Below are positions 43,819-52,213 of a stretch of 64,000 bases of DNA, piece by piece. Numbering within the stretch: the stretch's first letter is position 1; every line of letters starts with the position of its first letter. A model generated the notes under the pieces. The model saw only the letters and a program-made list of their open reading frames with translations, was not told the DNA's origin and did not search any database. The position numbers and the translations under genes are program-made. The stretch comes from Ruicaihuangia caeni. Lineage in GTDB: Bacteria; Actinomycetota; Actinomycetes; Actinomycetales; Microbacteriaceae. The DNA lies in contig NZ_JASATX010000003.1 of the NCBI RefSeq assembly GCF_029952955.1, forward strand, positions 372,001 to 436,000, given 5' to 3'.

Positions 43819-45072
43819 ATGCGCGCGGTCACCTGGCAGGGGAACGAGAAGATGTCGGTCGAGACCGTTCCCGATCCGTCGCTGCGTGCGCCGACCGACG
43901 CGATCATCCGCGTGACGTCGACCGCGATCTGCGGCTCGGACCTCCACCTGTACTCGGTGCTCGGCACGTTCATGGAGCGCGGCGACATCGTCGGGCACGA
44001 GGCCATGGGGATCGTCGAGGAAGTCGGCAGTGGGGTGAGGAAGCTCAAACGCGGCGATCGGGTGGTGATTCCGTTCGTCGTCGCCTGCGGCGAGTGCTGG
44101 ATGTGCCGTCGTGGTCTGCAGTCGCAATGCGAGACGACCCAGGTGCACGCGCACGACACCGGCGCGACGCTGTTCGGCTACAGCAAGCTGTATGGCCAGC
44201 TCGCCGGTGGCCAGGCGCAGTATCTGCGGGTCCCATTGGCGGATGCCGGGGCGATCGTTGTGCCCGATGACGGCCGCCCCGACGAGCGCTATCTCTTCAT
44301 GTCCGACGTCTTGCCGACCGCCTGGCAGGCCGTCGACTACGCCGGCGTCGAGGCAGGATCCACTGTGGTCGTGCTGGGCCTCGGTCCGATCGGTCAGATG
44401 TCCGCGCGCATCGCGAAGTACCGCGGGGCGCGGACGGTGCTCGCGATCGATCTTGTGCCAGAGCGCTTGGCCCTCGCCGAGCGCCACGGCATCGAGACGC
44501 TGAACCGGGCGGATGTCGCAGACCTTGCCGACGTGGTGCGCGACCGGATCGATGGGCGCGGCCCCGACGCGGTCATCGACGCCGTCGGCATGGAGGCGCA
44601 CGGCAACCCGATCGTCGGGGCCGTGCACAAGGTGACCTCGTGGCTGCCGGATGCCGTGGCGGAGCCGATGCTGCTGAAGGCCGGCGTCGACCGGCTGCGA
44701 GCCCTGCATGACGCCATCGGGATCGTTCGAAGGGGCGGCACGATCTCGATCTCCGGCGTGTACGGCGGGATGGCCGACCCCATGCCGATGCTGCAGATCT
44801 TCGATAAGCAGCTCACGATTCGCGCCGGTCAGGCGAACGTGCACCGGTGGATCTCCGACATCCACCCGGTCGTGGCCGACCCGGGAGACCCGCTCGGGGT
44901 GCTCGATCTCGCGAGCCATCGGCTGTCGCTCGACGATGCTCCGATGGCGTACGAGAAGTTCCAGAAGAAGCAGGACGGATTCATCAAGGTCGTGCTCGAC
45001 CCGTGGCAGGCACCGCCAGCAAGCAGCGGGGCGAGCGAGCGGGCGGCAGAGTTCGCTCGGCCGGTCCAGTAG
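43819..45072 (+). CDS. Zn-dependent alcohol dehydrogenase (glutathione-independent formaldehyde dehydrogenase-like)
   Basis: A 417-residue medium-chain dehydrogenase. The catalytic zinc motif CGSDLHLYSVLGTFMERGD and GHEAMGIV and the structural zinc set CGECWMCRRGLQSQC are present, with the nucleotide motif VLGLGPIGQM. The long family-typical insertions and the closing FQKKQDGFIKVVL segment fit the glutathione-independent formaldehyde dehydrogenase-like/Zn-ADH family; the true substrate may be another alcohol. ATG at 43819 follows GGAAGGAGCGCCG. It is divergent from the FrcBCA-like operon and precedes ridA (104 bases). Confidence 0.88.
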   Translation: MRAVTWQGNEKMSVETVPDPSLRAPTDAIIRVTSTAICGSDLHLYSVLGTFMERGDIVGHEAMGIVEEVGSGVRKLKRGDRVVIPFVVACGECWMCRRGLQSQCETTQVHAHDTGATLFGYSKLYGQLAGGQAQYLRVPLADAGAIVVPDDGRPDERYLFMSDVLPTAWQAVDYAGVEAGSTVVVLGLGPIGQMSARIAKYRGARTVLAIDLVPERLALAERHGIETLNRADVADLADVVRDRIDGRGPDAVIDAVGMEAHGNPIVGAVHKVTSWLPDAVAEPMLLKAGVDRLRALHDAIGIVRRGGTISISGVYGGMADPMPMLQIFDKQLTIRAGQANVHRWISDIHPVVADPGDPLGVLDLASHRLSLDDAPMAYEKFQKKQDGFIKVVLDPWQAPPASSGASERAAEFARPVQ

Positions 45073-45176
45073 GGTTCCCACGATCGGGTGCGCGACAGGC
45101 GCGCCCGCGCTGGCATCAGCGACGACGGGGAGAAGACCGCGTCACGCCGTCAGCGCGATCTCGAAAGGAACCACTC

Positions 45177-45557
45177 ATGGAACGCACTATCGTCGCGCCC
45201 GCCAAAGCCCCCGCGCTGAGCCCCCAGTACTCTGCCGCCGTCATCGCCGGTGACACGGTCTACTTCGCCGGCCAGGTCGGCATCGATCCGGCAACGCGGG
45301 AGCTCGCCTCGGGCATCGAGGCGCAGACTCGGCAGGCCCTCACGAACCTGACGGCCGTGCTCGAGGAGGCCGGCTCCTCGCGCGATCAGGTCGTGAAGAC
45401 CCTGTGCTTCCTCAACGACCTCGCCGACTTTGACGGCTTCAACAAGGTGTACGCCGAGTTCTTCCCGGACGCGCCGCCGGCGCGATCGACCGTCGGGGTG
45501 GCGCTCCCGGATGGCATGCTCGTCGAGATCGAAGGCATCGCGATCAAGGGCGCCTGA
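45177..45557 (+). CDS. ridA: RidA-family reactive-intermediate deaminase
   Basis: A 126-residue RidA/YjgF/UK114 protein that hydrolyses reactive enamines/imines to keto acids. The family traits GDTVYFAGQVGIDP, a middle TLCFLNDLADFDGFNKVY, PPARSTVGVALPDG (with the substrate-binding Arg) and the C-terminal VEIEGIAIKGA are seen. The ATG at 45177 follows AAAGGAACCACTC. Its last codons and stop are part of a 30-base tandem repeat. It sits beside dehydrogenase and lyase genes, fitting a role in clearing imine by-products. Confidence 0.94.
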   Translation: MERTIVAPAKAPALSPQYSAAVIAGDTVYFAGQVGIDPATRELASGIEAQTRQALTNLTAVLEEAGSSRDQVVKTLCFLNDLADFDGFNKVYAEFFPDAPPARSTVGVALPDGMLVEIEGIAIKGA

Positions 45558-45624
45558 CATCACGAGCGCTCGATCAGGGGCGCCTGACACCACGAGCGCT
45601 CGATCGAGGGCGCTCGAACGCGCT
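45541..45624 (+). repeat. 30-base tandem repeat spanning the ridA stop
   Basis: Two full units (45541-45570 and 45571-45600, differing at two or three positions) and a diverged partial third (45601-45624) of cgatcaagggcgcctgacat plus cacgagcgct. The unit contains the final ridA codons and the TGA, so the stop codon is duplicated outside the gene. Recent slippage duplication is likely. Confidence 0.8.
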
Positions 45625-45651
45625 GAGTGACGCACGTCTGCCGTCACCTGG

Positions 45652-45689
45652 AGAATCTCCCCGGTGCTTCGGAGCATCGGGGAGATTCT
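45652..45689 (+). terminator. Convergent terminator after ridA
   Basis: AGAATCTCCCCGGTGCT pairs with AGCATCGGGGAGATTCT around TCGG, with a single mismatch, followed by TCGTTC. It lies between ridA and the leftward DMT gene and could serve both. Confidence 0.8.
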
Positions 45690-45738
45690 TCGTTCAGTCA
45701 CCCTCGCCGGCGCTCCGTCAAGGGACGGTCGTCGGAGC

Positions 45739-46665
45739 TCAGCCGATCGCGAACATCACCGCTGCCGCCAGCGCCAGCACGAGTCCGATCATCTGCACGC
45801 GCAGGATGCGCTCCCTCAGCAGCACCGCGGCCAAGATGATCGTTCCCGCGGGGTACAGGCCGGTCAGCACCGACATCACCGTGAGGTCGCCCATCCGGAT
45901 GCCGGCGAGCAGCGCGATGTTGCCAGCACCATCGATGACGCCCGTGGCCAGACCGAGAGCGATGGGGCCCCGAAAGAACGCGGCGCCCCTGCCCGGACCT
46001 TCAGCAGCGCGCAGCAGCGGAAGGCTCCCGGTAGTGACCAGCGCCTGCTGCCGCCGGCTTCTCGTCCACCGCGGCACGAGCACGATCGCGACGATCAGTG
46101 CCGTCATTGTGAGCGCGTTGCCGATGCGATTCGCGACCAGCGGGATGAGACCTGAATCCGCCGGGGCGAAGTCGAGGGCGATCAGGAACGCTCCGAGCGA
46201 CACGCCGGCCCCGATCGCCATCAGTAGCCCTCGCAGACTGGCGCGCGCGGCATCCTTCTCTGGCGTGAATGCGACCAGCGCAATGGCGACGAGCGCGACG
46301 AACAGCGCCACATAGCCGACCGGACCAAGTCGTTCTCCGGCAAGCATGCCGCCGAACATGGGCACGGCGGCGCCGATCACCGCTGCGATGGGCGACAGCA
46401 CGCTCATCGGGCCGATGGCGAGGCATCCGTACAGCAGTGCGAGCCCGACGGCCGCGCAGGCTCCGGAGACGGCGCCCCACAGCACCGCGTCAGTCGAGAA
46501 CGTGCCCGCGACGAAGAGCGAAGCGACCAGCAGTACGGCGAGGCCGCCGAGTGCTGCGAGCAGCGTGACGACCATCGAGTTGATGCGCTTGGAGGCGATT
46601 CCGCCGAGGAAGTCAGCCGCGCCTCCGCAGAACGCGCTCGTCAGGCCGAGGATTACTGTCAGCAT
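45739..46665 (-). CDS. DMT-superfamily (EamA-like) transporter
   Basis: A 308-residue membrane protein with about ten helices and two EamA-type halves (about 3-135 and 150-305). Seen features are an N-terminal GLTSAFCGGAADFLGG segment and a second half ending VMFAIG. These proteins usually export or exchange amino acids or nucleotide-type metabolites. It follows the aldehyde dehydrogenase by 28 bases in the same direction, so they probably form one transcript. A ribosome site is not strong. Confidence 0.88.
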   Translation of the reverse strand: MLTVILGLTSAFCGGAADFLGGIASKRINSMVVTLLAALGGLAVLLVASLFVAGTFSTDAVLWGAVSGACAAVGLALLYGCLAIGPMSVLSPIAAVIGAAVPMFGGMLAGERLGPVGYVALFVALVAIALVAFTPEKDAARASLRGLLMAIGAGVSLGAFLIALDFAPADSGLIPLVANRIGNALTMTALIVAIVLVPRWTRSRRQQALVTTGSLPLLRAAEGPGRGAAFFRGPIALGLATGVIDGAGNIALLAGIRMGDLTVMSVLTGLYPAGTIILAAVLLRERILRVQMIGLVLALAAAVMFAIG

Positions 46666-46693
46666 GACGAGCGCGTAGCGGAGTGCTCAGGGC

Positions 46694-48136
46694 TCAGTAG
46701 CCGGCCGCGGTGTACGCGGTCGTGACGATCGTGAAGAAGTCACGGGCGTGCGGACCCTGCTCACGCGGCCCGAAGCTCGAGGCCTTCGTGCCGCCGAAGG
46801 GCACGTGGTGCTCAGTGGCCGCGGTGGGCCGGTTGATCGCCACGATGCCCGACTGCGCGCGCCGACGGAAGTCGGCCGCCTTCGCCAGCGAAGTCGTGAT
46901 GATGCCCGAGGAGAGGCCGTAGTCGGTGTCGTTGGCGACCGCGAGGGCCTCCTCGTAGTCGTCGACCTTGATCACCGAGGTGATGGGTCCGAAGATCTCC
47001 TCGCGGTTGATGCGCATGTCGTTCCGCGTGCCGACGAACAGCGCAGGAGTGAGGAAGTACCCCTCGGTCGAGCGGGTGACGCGCTCGCCGCCCACGAGCA
47101 GCTCGGCGCCTTCCTCCTGTCCGATCCGCAGGTAGTCGAGGTCCTGCTGCAACTGCGATTCGCTCGCGACCGGCCCGATCTGGATGCCGTCTTCGAGCGC
47201 GTGGCCGACCGTCAGCGCCTCGGTGGCGGCACGCATCCGCTCGACGAACTCGTCGTGGATGCCGCTCTCGACGACCAGGCGGCTCGACGCCGTGCAGCGC
47301 TGGCCCGTGCTGTAGAAGCTGCCGTTGATCGCCGCGCCCACAGCGACGTCGAGGTCGGCGTCGTTGAGCACGATGAGCGGGTTCTTGCCGCCCATCTCGA
47401 GCTGGAAGCGCTTGGCGCCGTGCTTCAGCGACTCGGCGGCGATGTGCATACCGGTCTGGGTCGAGCCGGTGAACGTCACGGCGTTGACCAGTGGCGACTC
47501 GACGATGCGCGCCCCGATCATGCGCCCGCTTCCCATCGTGAGGTTCAGCACACCGCGAGGAAGGCCTGCCTCGTGCGCGATCGAGACAAGGGCCCAGGCG
47601 GATGCCGGCACGAGGTCGGCCGGCTTGAACACGACCGTGTTGCCGTAAGCAAGTGCCGGCGCGATCTTCCATGCGGGGATCGCAATGGGGAAGTTCCATG
47701 GGGTGATGATGCCGATGACCCCGACCGGCTTGCGCTCGACGTCGATGGTCATGCCGGGCCAGGTGCTCGCGAAGCGCTCGCCGGTGGCCTGCAGGATCTG
47801 CTGCGAGTAGTAGCGGAACGTGTGGCCGGCGCGCGTGGCCTCGGCGATGCCCTCGGGCTTGGTCTTGCCCTCTTCGCGTGAGAGCAGTTCGCCCAGCTCG
47901 TCGGCGCGAGCGAGGATGCGCGTGGCGATGCCCTCGAGTATCGCCGACCGCTCGCCGACGGTCATCGCCGCCCACTTCGGCTGTGCCTCGGCCGCGGCGG
48001 CGATCGCGCGGTCGACATCGCTCTCGGCGGCGCGCGCGTAGAGGCCGATCGTGTCACCCAGGTCGGACGGGTTCACGTTCGGCTTGAAGTCGTCGCCGAT
48101 CCATTCGCCGTCGATGTAGTTCTTGTGCTCGTTCAT
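46694..48136 (-). CDS. Aldehyde dehydrogenase (ALDH superfamily, succinate-semialdehyde/ketoglutarate-semialdehyde-like)
   Basis: A 480-residue NAD(P)-dependent dehydrogenase. Family motifs are TPWNFPIAIPAWKIAPALA, FTGSTQTG, the catalytic Glu in QLEMGGKNPLIV, the nucleophile Cys in GQRCTASSRL and the final PFGGTKASSFGPREQG. The last motif, with an ALDH of this size, resembles 2-ketoglutarate- or succinate-semialdehyde enzymes. ATG at 48136 is taken over the longer frame to 48310, which is not typical. It lies 200 bases from dctP in the same direction but behind a terminator hairpin (48280-48325). Confidence 0.92.
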   Translation of the reverse strand: MNEHKNYIDGEWIGDDFKPNVNPSDLGDTIGLYARAAESDVDRAIAAAAEAQPKWAAMTVGERSAILEGIATRILARADELGELLSREEGKTKPEGIAEATRAGHTFRYYSQQILQATGERFASTWPGMTIDVERKPVGVIGIITPWNFPIAIPAWKIAPALAYGNTVVFKPADLVPASAWALVSIAHEAGLPRGVLNLTMGSGRMIGARIVESPLVNAVTFTGSTQTGMHIAAESLKHGAKRFQLEMGGKNPLIVLNDADLDVAVGAAINGSFYSTGQRCTASSRLVVESGIHDEFVERMRAATEALTVGHALEDGIQIGPVASESQLQQDLDYLRIGQEEGAELLVGGERVTRSTEGYFLTPALFVGTRNDMRINREEIFGPITSVIKVDDYEEALAVANDTDYGLSSGIITTSLAKAADFRRRAQSGIVAINRPTAATEHHVPFGGTKASSFGPREQGPHARDFFTIVTTAYTAAGY

Positions 48137-48279
48137 GCTGCATCCCTGGTTCGTGGTCGGCGGTCGCTGGTGGGCGCGCTGGAGTTCGGCTCGGAGGCTG
48201 TTTCTGGCCTTCTTCGCGACACCAGCGCGGTGCCCGTCACGGGCACGCGTACCGAGAGTGAATTGCGAAAAGACTACAA

Positions 48280-48325
48280 AGCGGGCAGTGCCCGGGCGCC
48301 GAGGCGCCACGCCGCACTGCCCGCT
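48280..48325 (-). terminator. Terminator after dctP (leftward)
   Basis: On the leftward strand AGCGGGCAGTGC and GCACTGCCCGCT form a perfect 12-base stem and are followed by TTTGTAGTCTTTTC, a good T-rich tail. It begins ten bases after the dctP stop, making dctP largely monocistronic and separating it from the aldehyde dehydrogenase. Confidence 0.8.
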
Positions 48326-48335
48326 GAGTAGTATG

Positions 48336-49355
48336 CTACTTGCCCGCCTCGCGGACTCGGTCGAGCAGGTCGCCGTACGAGTCGTAGAAGCCGGCAGTGG
48401 CCTTCTGGTAGGCGGCGAGGTTCGCCTCGTGCACGGTCACCCCTTCTTCGGAGGTGATGCGGTCGAGCGTCTCCTTCTCCGCTTCTGCGAAGCGCTCGGT
48501 CGCAACCTCGCCTCCGGCGGTGAACTCGTCGATCAGCAGCTCCTGGAGCTCAGGAGTGAGCTTCTTCCAGGTCGCCTCGCCGATGGCGTAGCCCAGGAAG
48601 GTGCGGAAGTGCGCGGTGAGGGTCAGCTGCGGAGCGACCTCGTGCCACTTCTGGGCAACGGTGCCGTTGACCGGGCCTTCCGCGGCCTCCACGACGCCCT
48701 GCTCGAGCGCGCTGTAGGCCTCGGTGTTCTCGATGGTCGTGGTCACAGCGCCCAGCGGCTTGAAGGTGCGGTCCCAGGTCTCGATCGGTGGGGTGCGAAC
48801 CTTCACGCCCTCGAGGTCGGTCGGCTCGGGGTACGCGTTCTTTCCCCACATGTGGCGGGGGCCGTCAAGCCAGTTGAGCGCGAGCACGCGGAGGTTGCCC
48901 TCTTCCGCGAGCGTCTCGGTCATCTCCTTGAAGACGTCCGACTGGGCGAACTTCAGGGCCTGGTCGTTGTTCTCGAACAGGAACGGTCCGCCGAGGATCG
49001 CCATGTCGGGGTTGCCCAGCGAGGAGGCGGTGCCGGCGTCGATGAAGGTGATGATGTCTTCACCCGAAGCCGCCTGCTGAGCGGTGTCGGACGTGGTGCC
49101 GATCTGACCCGCGTGGAAGACCTCGAGCTTCAGCGCTCCATCGCTCTTCTCGTTGACGCTTGCGGCGACCTCGTCGATGGTCTTGCCGTAGATGCTGTCG
49201 GCGGGGTTGACGCTCGAGACGCGGATGGTGATCGTCTCGGCAGGGGCGTCGTCGCCATTACCGGCGTCGTTGCTCGCTGTGCTGCAGCCCGAGACCACGA
49301 GGCCTGCGGCCGCAAGTCCCACCACGGCGGTGAGAGCGCGGGACTTCAACTTCAT
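48336..49355 (-). CDS. dctP: TRAP transporter substrate-binding lipoprotein DctP
   Basis: A 339-residue DctP-family (TRAP-T) binding protein for organic acids. Lipobox LVVSGC (about 19-24), then motifs VSSVNPADSIYGKTIDE, ALKLEVFHAGQIGTTSD, LEGVKVRTPPIETWDRTF and GVVEAAEGPVNGTVAQKWHE. The conserved Arg in VRTPP is the usual carboxylate clamp. ATG at 49355 follows GGAGGCAACA; the upstream frame is shorter and not needed. No dctQ or dctM lies beside it; the only membrane components in the window are at 63105 onward. An operator overlaps the -10 of its promoter. Confidence 0.93.
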   Translation of the reverse strand: MKLKSRALTAVVGLAAAGLVVSGCSTASNDAGNGDDAPAETITIRVSSVNPADSIYGKTIDEVAASVNEKSDGALKLEVFHAGQIGTTSDTAQQAASGEDIITFIDAGTASSLGNPDMAILGGPFLFENNDQALKFAQSDVFKEMTETLAEEGNLRVLALNWLDGPRHMWGKNAYPEPTDLEGVKVRTPPIETWDRTFKPLGAVTTTIENTEAYSALEQGVVEAAEGPVNGTVAQKWHEVAPQLTLTAHFRTFLGYAIGEATWKKLTPELQELLIDEFTAGGEVATERFAEAEKETLDRITSEEGVTVHEANLAAYQKATAGFYDSYGDLLDRVREAGK

Positions 49356-49422
49356 TGTTGCCTCCATAGATGGATTGCGAAGGTTCACTCCGGCCGCTCG
49401 AACCGCAGCCGTGATGATGGTT

Positions 49423-49456
49423 TGAGAACGATATCATCGAGTAGCACGCTACGTAA
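49423..49456 (-). promoter_or_regulatory. Promoter and operator of dctP
   Basis: Leftward promoter: TTACGT (49456-49451), 17-base spacer, TATCGT (49433-49428). The operator TGAGAACGATATCA (49423-49436) covers the -10 and is identical over 14 bases to that of the FrcBCA-like operon. Confidence 0.65.
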
Positions 49457-49535
49457 GCGCGCCTTCCGGTCGCAACCAGAACCAACTATTTCAGTTCGAT
49501 AACGCCGACCGGTCCCGAGAAACGGAGCACCGCCA

Positions 49536-51248
49536 ATGACGGCAAGGTCCCATGTCGGTTCGGCCATCGTCGAGACCCTGGTCGCACAGAGCGTACGGAT
49601 GGTCACCTGTGTGCCCGGCGAAAGCTTCCTCCCGGTGCTCGACGCGCTTCGCGACCATCGCGACGATGTGCAGCTCATCGTCGCGCGGCATGAGGCCTCG
49701 GCCGGGCAAGCCGCTGTCGCGCACGCCATGCGCACCGGACGGGTCGGGGTCTGCGCGGTGTCGCGCGGCCCGGGAGCGCTGCACGCGGCGATCGCTGTTC
49801 ACACGGCCCAGCAGGATGCCGTTCCGCTCCTGCTCCTCGTCGGGCAGGTGCCGATGGCAGACCTCGGCCGGGGCGCGTTCCAAGAGATCTCATGCGAGGC
49901 GGTCTTCGGTTCCATGTCGAAGTGGGTGACCCGCATCGAGCGGCCCGAACGTGCGGCTGAGACCATCGCGCGGGCCGTGCGCATCGCCGAGGCCGGGCGG
50001 CCCGGTCCGGTCGTCGTCGAGCTCCCGGAAGACGTGCTCTACGAGACGGTCGCCTCGGTCGAGGAGAACGCCGATGCAGGTGGACGCGCATCTGTGTCGT
50101 TCGATGTTGCCAAGCTCACGGCTCTCGCGCCTCTCGCGCCTCTCGCGGGTGAGTTGTCGAGCACGACGCTCGAACGCATTCGCGAGGCCCTGTCGCGATC
50201 GGCGCGACCGCTCGTGCTGCTCGGCCGTGGTGGCTGGGGTGGGGAGCAGCACGACGGCATCCGTCGGTTCGCTGAGCGCAACACGCTGCCGGTGGCCGCG
50301 AGCTTCCGCTGCCAAGACGCCATCGACAACCGTTCATCGAGCTACGTCGGCCACTTCGGGTTCGGGGCAGACCCGGAACTGGTGCGGATGCTGGCCGAGG
50401 CCGATTGCGTCATCGCCATTGGTGGCCACTTCGGCGACGTCGAGACCGACGGCTACACGCGGCGGATCGGCGCCCCGGATGCCGAGATCATTCACCTCGC
50501 GGCTTCGGAGGAGGATCTCGACCGCACCGTGCGCCCGACCGCTGCAGAACTCGTCGCTTCCGGTGCCGCTGTTCGAGCGCTCGAGTCGCTCGATCTCGAC
50601 GGCACCGAGCGGTGGGCCGAGTGGACGAGCGCCGGCCGGGCCGCGTACCTCGCGCACTCGACGCCTCCGGCTTCCGATCGCCTCGGCGCCATGATCGCGG
50701 CGGCGAGCGAACTGCTCGGCGACGACGCGGTCATCTGCAACGGTGCAGGCAACTACACCGGGTGGCTGCACCGGTTCTATCGCTATCGCAACGCCGGCAC
50801 GCAGCTCGCGCCCGCGAACGGGGCGATGGCATTCGGCCTTCCCGCGGGAGTGGCGGCTGCGGCCGCCGGATGCCGCGACGTGGTCGTGTTCGCGGGCGAC
50901 GGCTGCTTCATGATGTCGGCGCCCGAGCTCGTGACGGCGGCATCCGCTGGGCTGCGCCTCGTCGTCGTGGTGATCAATAACAACCTGTTCGGCACCATCC
51001 GCATGCATCAGGACCGAGAGTTTCCGCAGCGCGACTACGGCACGGAGCTGGGCAACCCTGACTTCGTGCAGCTCGGTAACGCGCACGGTTTTGTGAGCGA
51101 GCGGGTGCGCGAAGTGAGTGAATTCGAGGCGGCTCTGCAGGCAGCGCTCGGTCGGGCCGAGTCGACTCTGATCGAGATCGACGCCGTCGGCTGGCCGCTC
51201 ACACCTGCCGCCGCGGCCGGGGCGCGTTCAGTCTCCGCCTCCGGGTAA
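49536..51248 (+). CDS. Thiamine-pyrophosphate-dependent enzyme (IlvB/BFD-like, second copy)
   Basis: A 570-residue TPP enzyme. The N-terminal domain keeps the activating Glu in VARHEASAGQAAV, the central domain spans about 200-330, and the C-terminal TPP motif runs from AGDGCFMMSAPEL to INNNLFGTIRMHQ. It is not closely similar to the 31-32.8 kb TPP enzyme. There is no partner small subunit, so decarboxylase or carboligase activity is likelier than acetolactate synthase proper. It lies divergent to dctP (180 bases) and 200 bases before the next ABC operon. Substrate unknown. Confidence 0.88.
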   Translation: MTARSHVGSAIVETLVAQSVRMVTCVPGESFLPVLDALRDHRDDVQLIVARHEASAGQAAVAHAMRTGRVGVCAVSRGPGALHAAIAVHTAQQDAVPLLLLVGQVPMADLGRGAFQEISCEAVFGSMSKWVTRIERPERAAETIARAVRIAEAGRPGPVVVELPEDVLYETVASVEENADAGGRASVSFDVAKLTALAPLAPLAGELSSTTLERIREALSRSARPLVLLGRGGWGGEQHDGIRRFAERNTLPVAASFRCQDAIDNRSSSYVGHFGFGADPELVRMLAEADCVIAIGGHFGDVETDGYTRRIGAPDAEIIHLAASEEDLDRTVRPTAAELVASGAAVRALESLDLDGTERWAEWTSAGRAAYLAHSTPPASDRLGAMIAAASELLGDDAVICNGAGNYTGWLHRFYRYRNAGTQLAPANGAMAFGLPAGVAAAAAGCRDVVVFAGDGCFMMSAPELVTAASAGLRLVVVVINNNLFGTIRMHQDREFPQRDYGTELGNPDFVQLGNAHGFVSERVREVSEFEAALQAALGRAESTLIEIDAVGWPLTPAAAAGARSVSASG

Positions 51249-51391
51249 CTCGCCCGACTAAGTCGCTGGCATGCCATGCGTGCCAGCGGTTTCGTTGCGC
51301 CCGAAGGTGCAGCGCGGGGTCGATCCTGCCTGATGCGCGAGTTCTGCAGCCGACAACGCGCAACTCATGCTTGTGCAATCACTGTTGTGTC

Positions 51392-51417
51392 GTCCAAACT
51401 CAGTATGGAGTTCAGAC
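51392..51417 (+). promoter_or_regulatory. Imperfect dyad upstream of second sugar ABC operon
   Basis: GTCCAAACTC (51392-51401) and GAGTTCAGAC (51408-51417) are complementary at 8 of 10 positions around AGTATG, about 30 bases before the ATPase ATG. It is a plausible GntR- or LacI-type operator different from the TGAGAACGATATCA family. Confidence 0.35.
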
Positions 51418-51448
51418 AACCGTGGTTCGAGCGCATGGGAGGTCGTCG

Positions 51449-52213
51449 ATGCCGACGCCGTTGTTGGAGGCCAGGGGGCTTGTCAAGCACTTCGGTCACG
51501 TAGAAGCTCTCCGAGGCGCCGACTTCGACGTCCACGCCGGCGAGATCGTGGCCCTTGTCGGAGATAACGGCGCGGGGAAGAGCACGCTCGTGAAGGCGCT
51601 GTCGGGAGTGCAAAGTCCCGACTCCGGTTCGATCACCCTCGAAGGGCAGCGCATCGACCATTTGAATGCCGAGCGAACGCGCGCCATGGGCATCGAGACC
51701 GTGTATCAGGATCTCGCGCTCGCCCCAACCTTGAGCGCCGTGGAGAACCTCTATCTTGGCCGCGAGCGTCGCCGCGCCGGCGTGCTCGGCGCGCTTGGTT
51801 TCATCGACAAGGGCGCGATGCGGCGCGGCAGCAAGGAGATCTTCAGCGAACTGGGAGTCGCGATTCAAGATGCGGCATCCCCCATCGCCGGCATGTCTGG
51901 CGGACAACGACAAGGCGTGGCCGTCTGCCGTGCGGCCGCGTGGGCGAGCAAGGTCATCTTCCTCGACGAGCCGACCGCCGCGCTCGGAGTCGTGCAGACC
52001 CGCAATGTGCTCGATCTCGTGCGAAGGATCCGCGACCGCGGTGTGGGTGTCGTTCTGATCAGCCACAACATGCCCGACGTGCTGGAAGTCGCCGATCGCG
52101 TTCAAGTGCTTCGGCTGGGGAGGCGCGTGGCGACATTCGAGCGGGCCGGACTGACCATGGAGCGGATCGTAGCCGCCATGACGGGCGCGTTGAGCGCCAG
52201 TGAGGAGCGGTAA
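51449..52213 (+). CDS. Sugar ABC transporter ATP-binding protein (FrcA-like)
   Basis: A 254-residue single-domain ATPase: Walker A GDNGAGKST (about 37-45), signature MSGGQRQ, Walker B VIFLDEPTAALG and H-loop ISHNM. It is similar to the FrcA-like protein at 40.6-41.4 kb (for example shared GDNGAGKSTLVK and VYQDLALAPTL-type segments). The ATG at 51449 follows GGGAGGTCGTCG. It is the first gene of an ATPase-permease-binding protein operon, opposite order to the 40.6-43.5 kb system. TAATG overlap joins it to the permease. Confidence 0.93.
   Translation: MPTPLLEARGLVKHFGHVEALRGADFDVHAGEIVALVGDNGAGKSTLVKALSGVQSPDSGSITLEGQRIDHLNAERTRAMGIETVYQDLALAPTLSAVENLYLGRERRRAGVLGALGFIDKGAMRRGSKEIFSELGVAIQDAASPIAGMSGGQRQGVAVCRAAAWASKVIFLDEPTAALGVVQTRNVLDLVRRIRDRGVGVVLISHNMPDVLEVADRVQVLRLGRRVATFERAGLTMERIVAAMTGALSASEER

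Noticed and set aside
51371-51378. TTGTGCAA as a PucR-type operator
   Set aside because: Eight bases only, without extended arms, and a different gene context.
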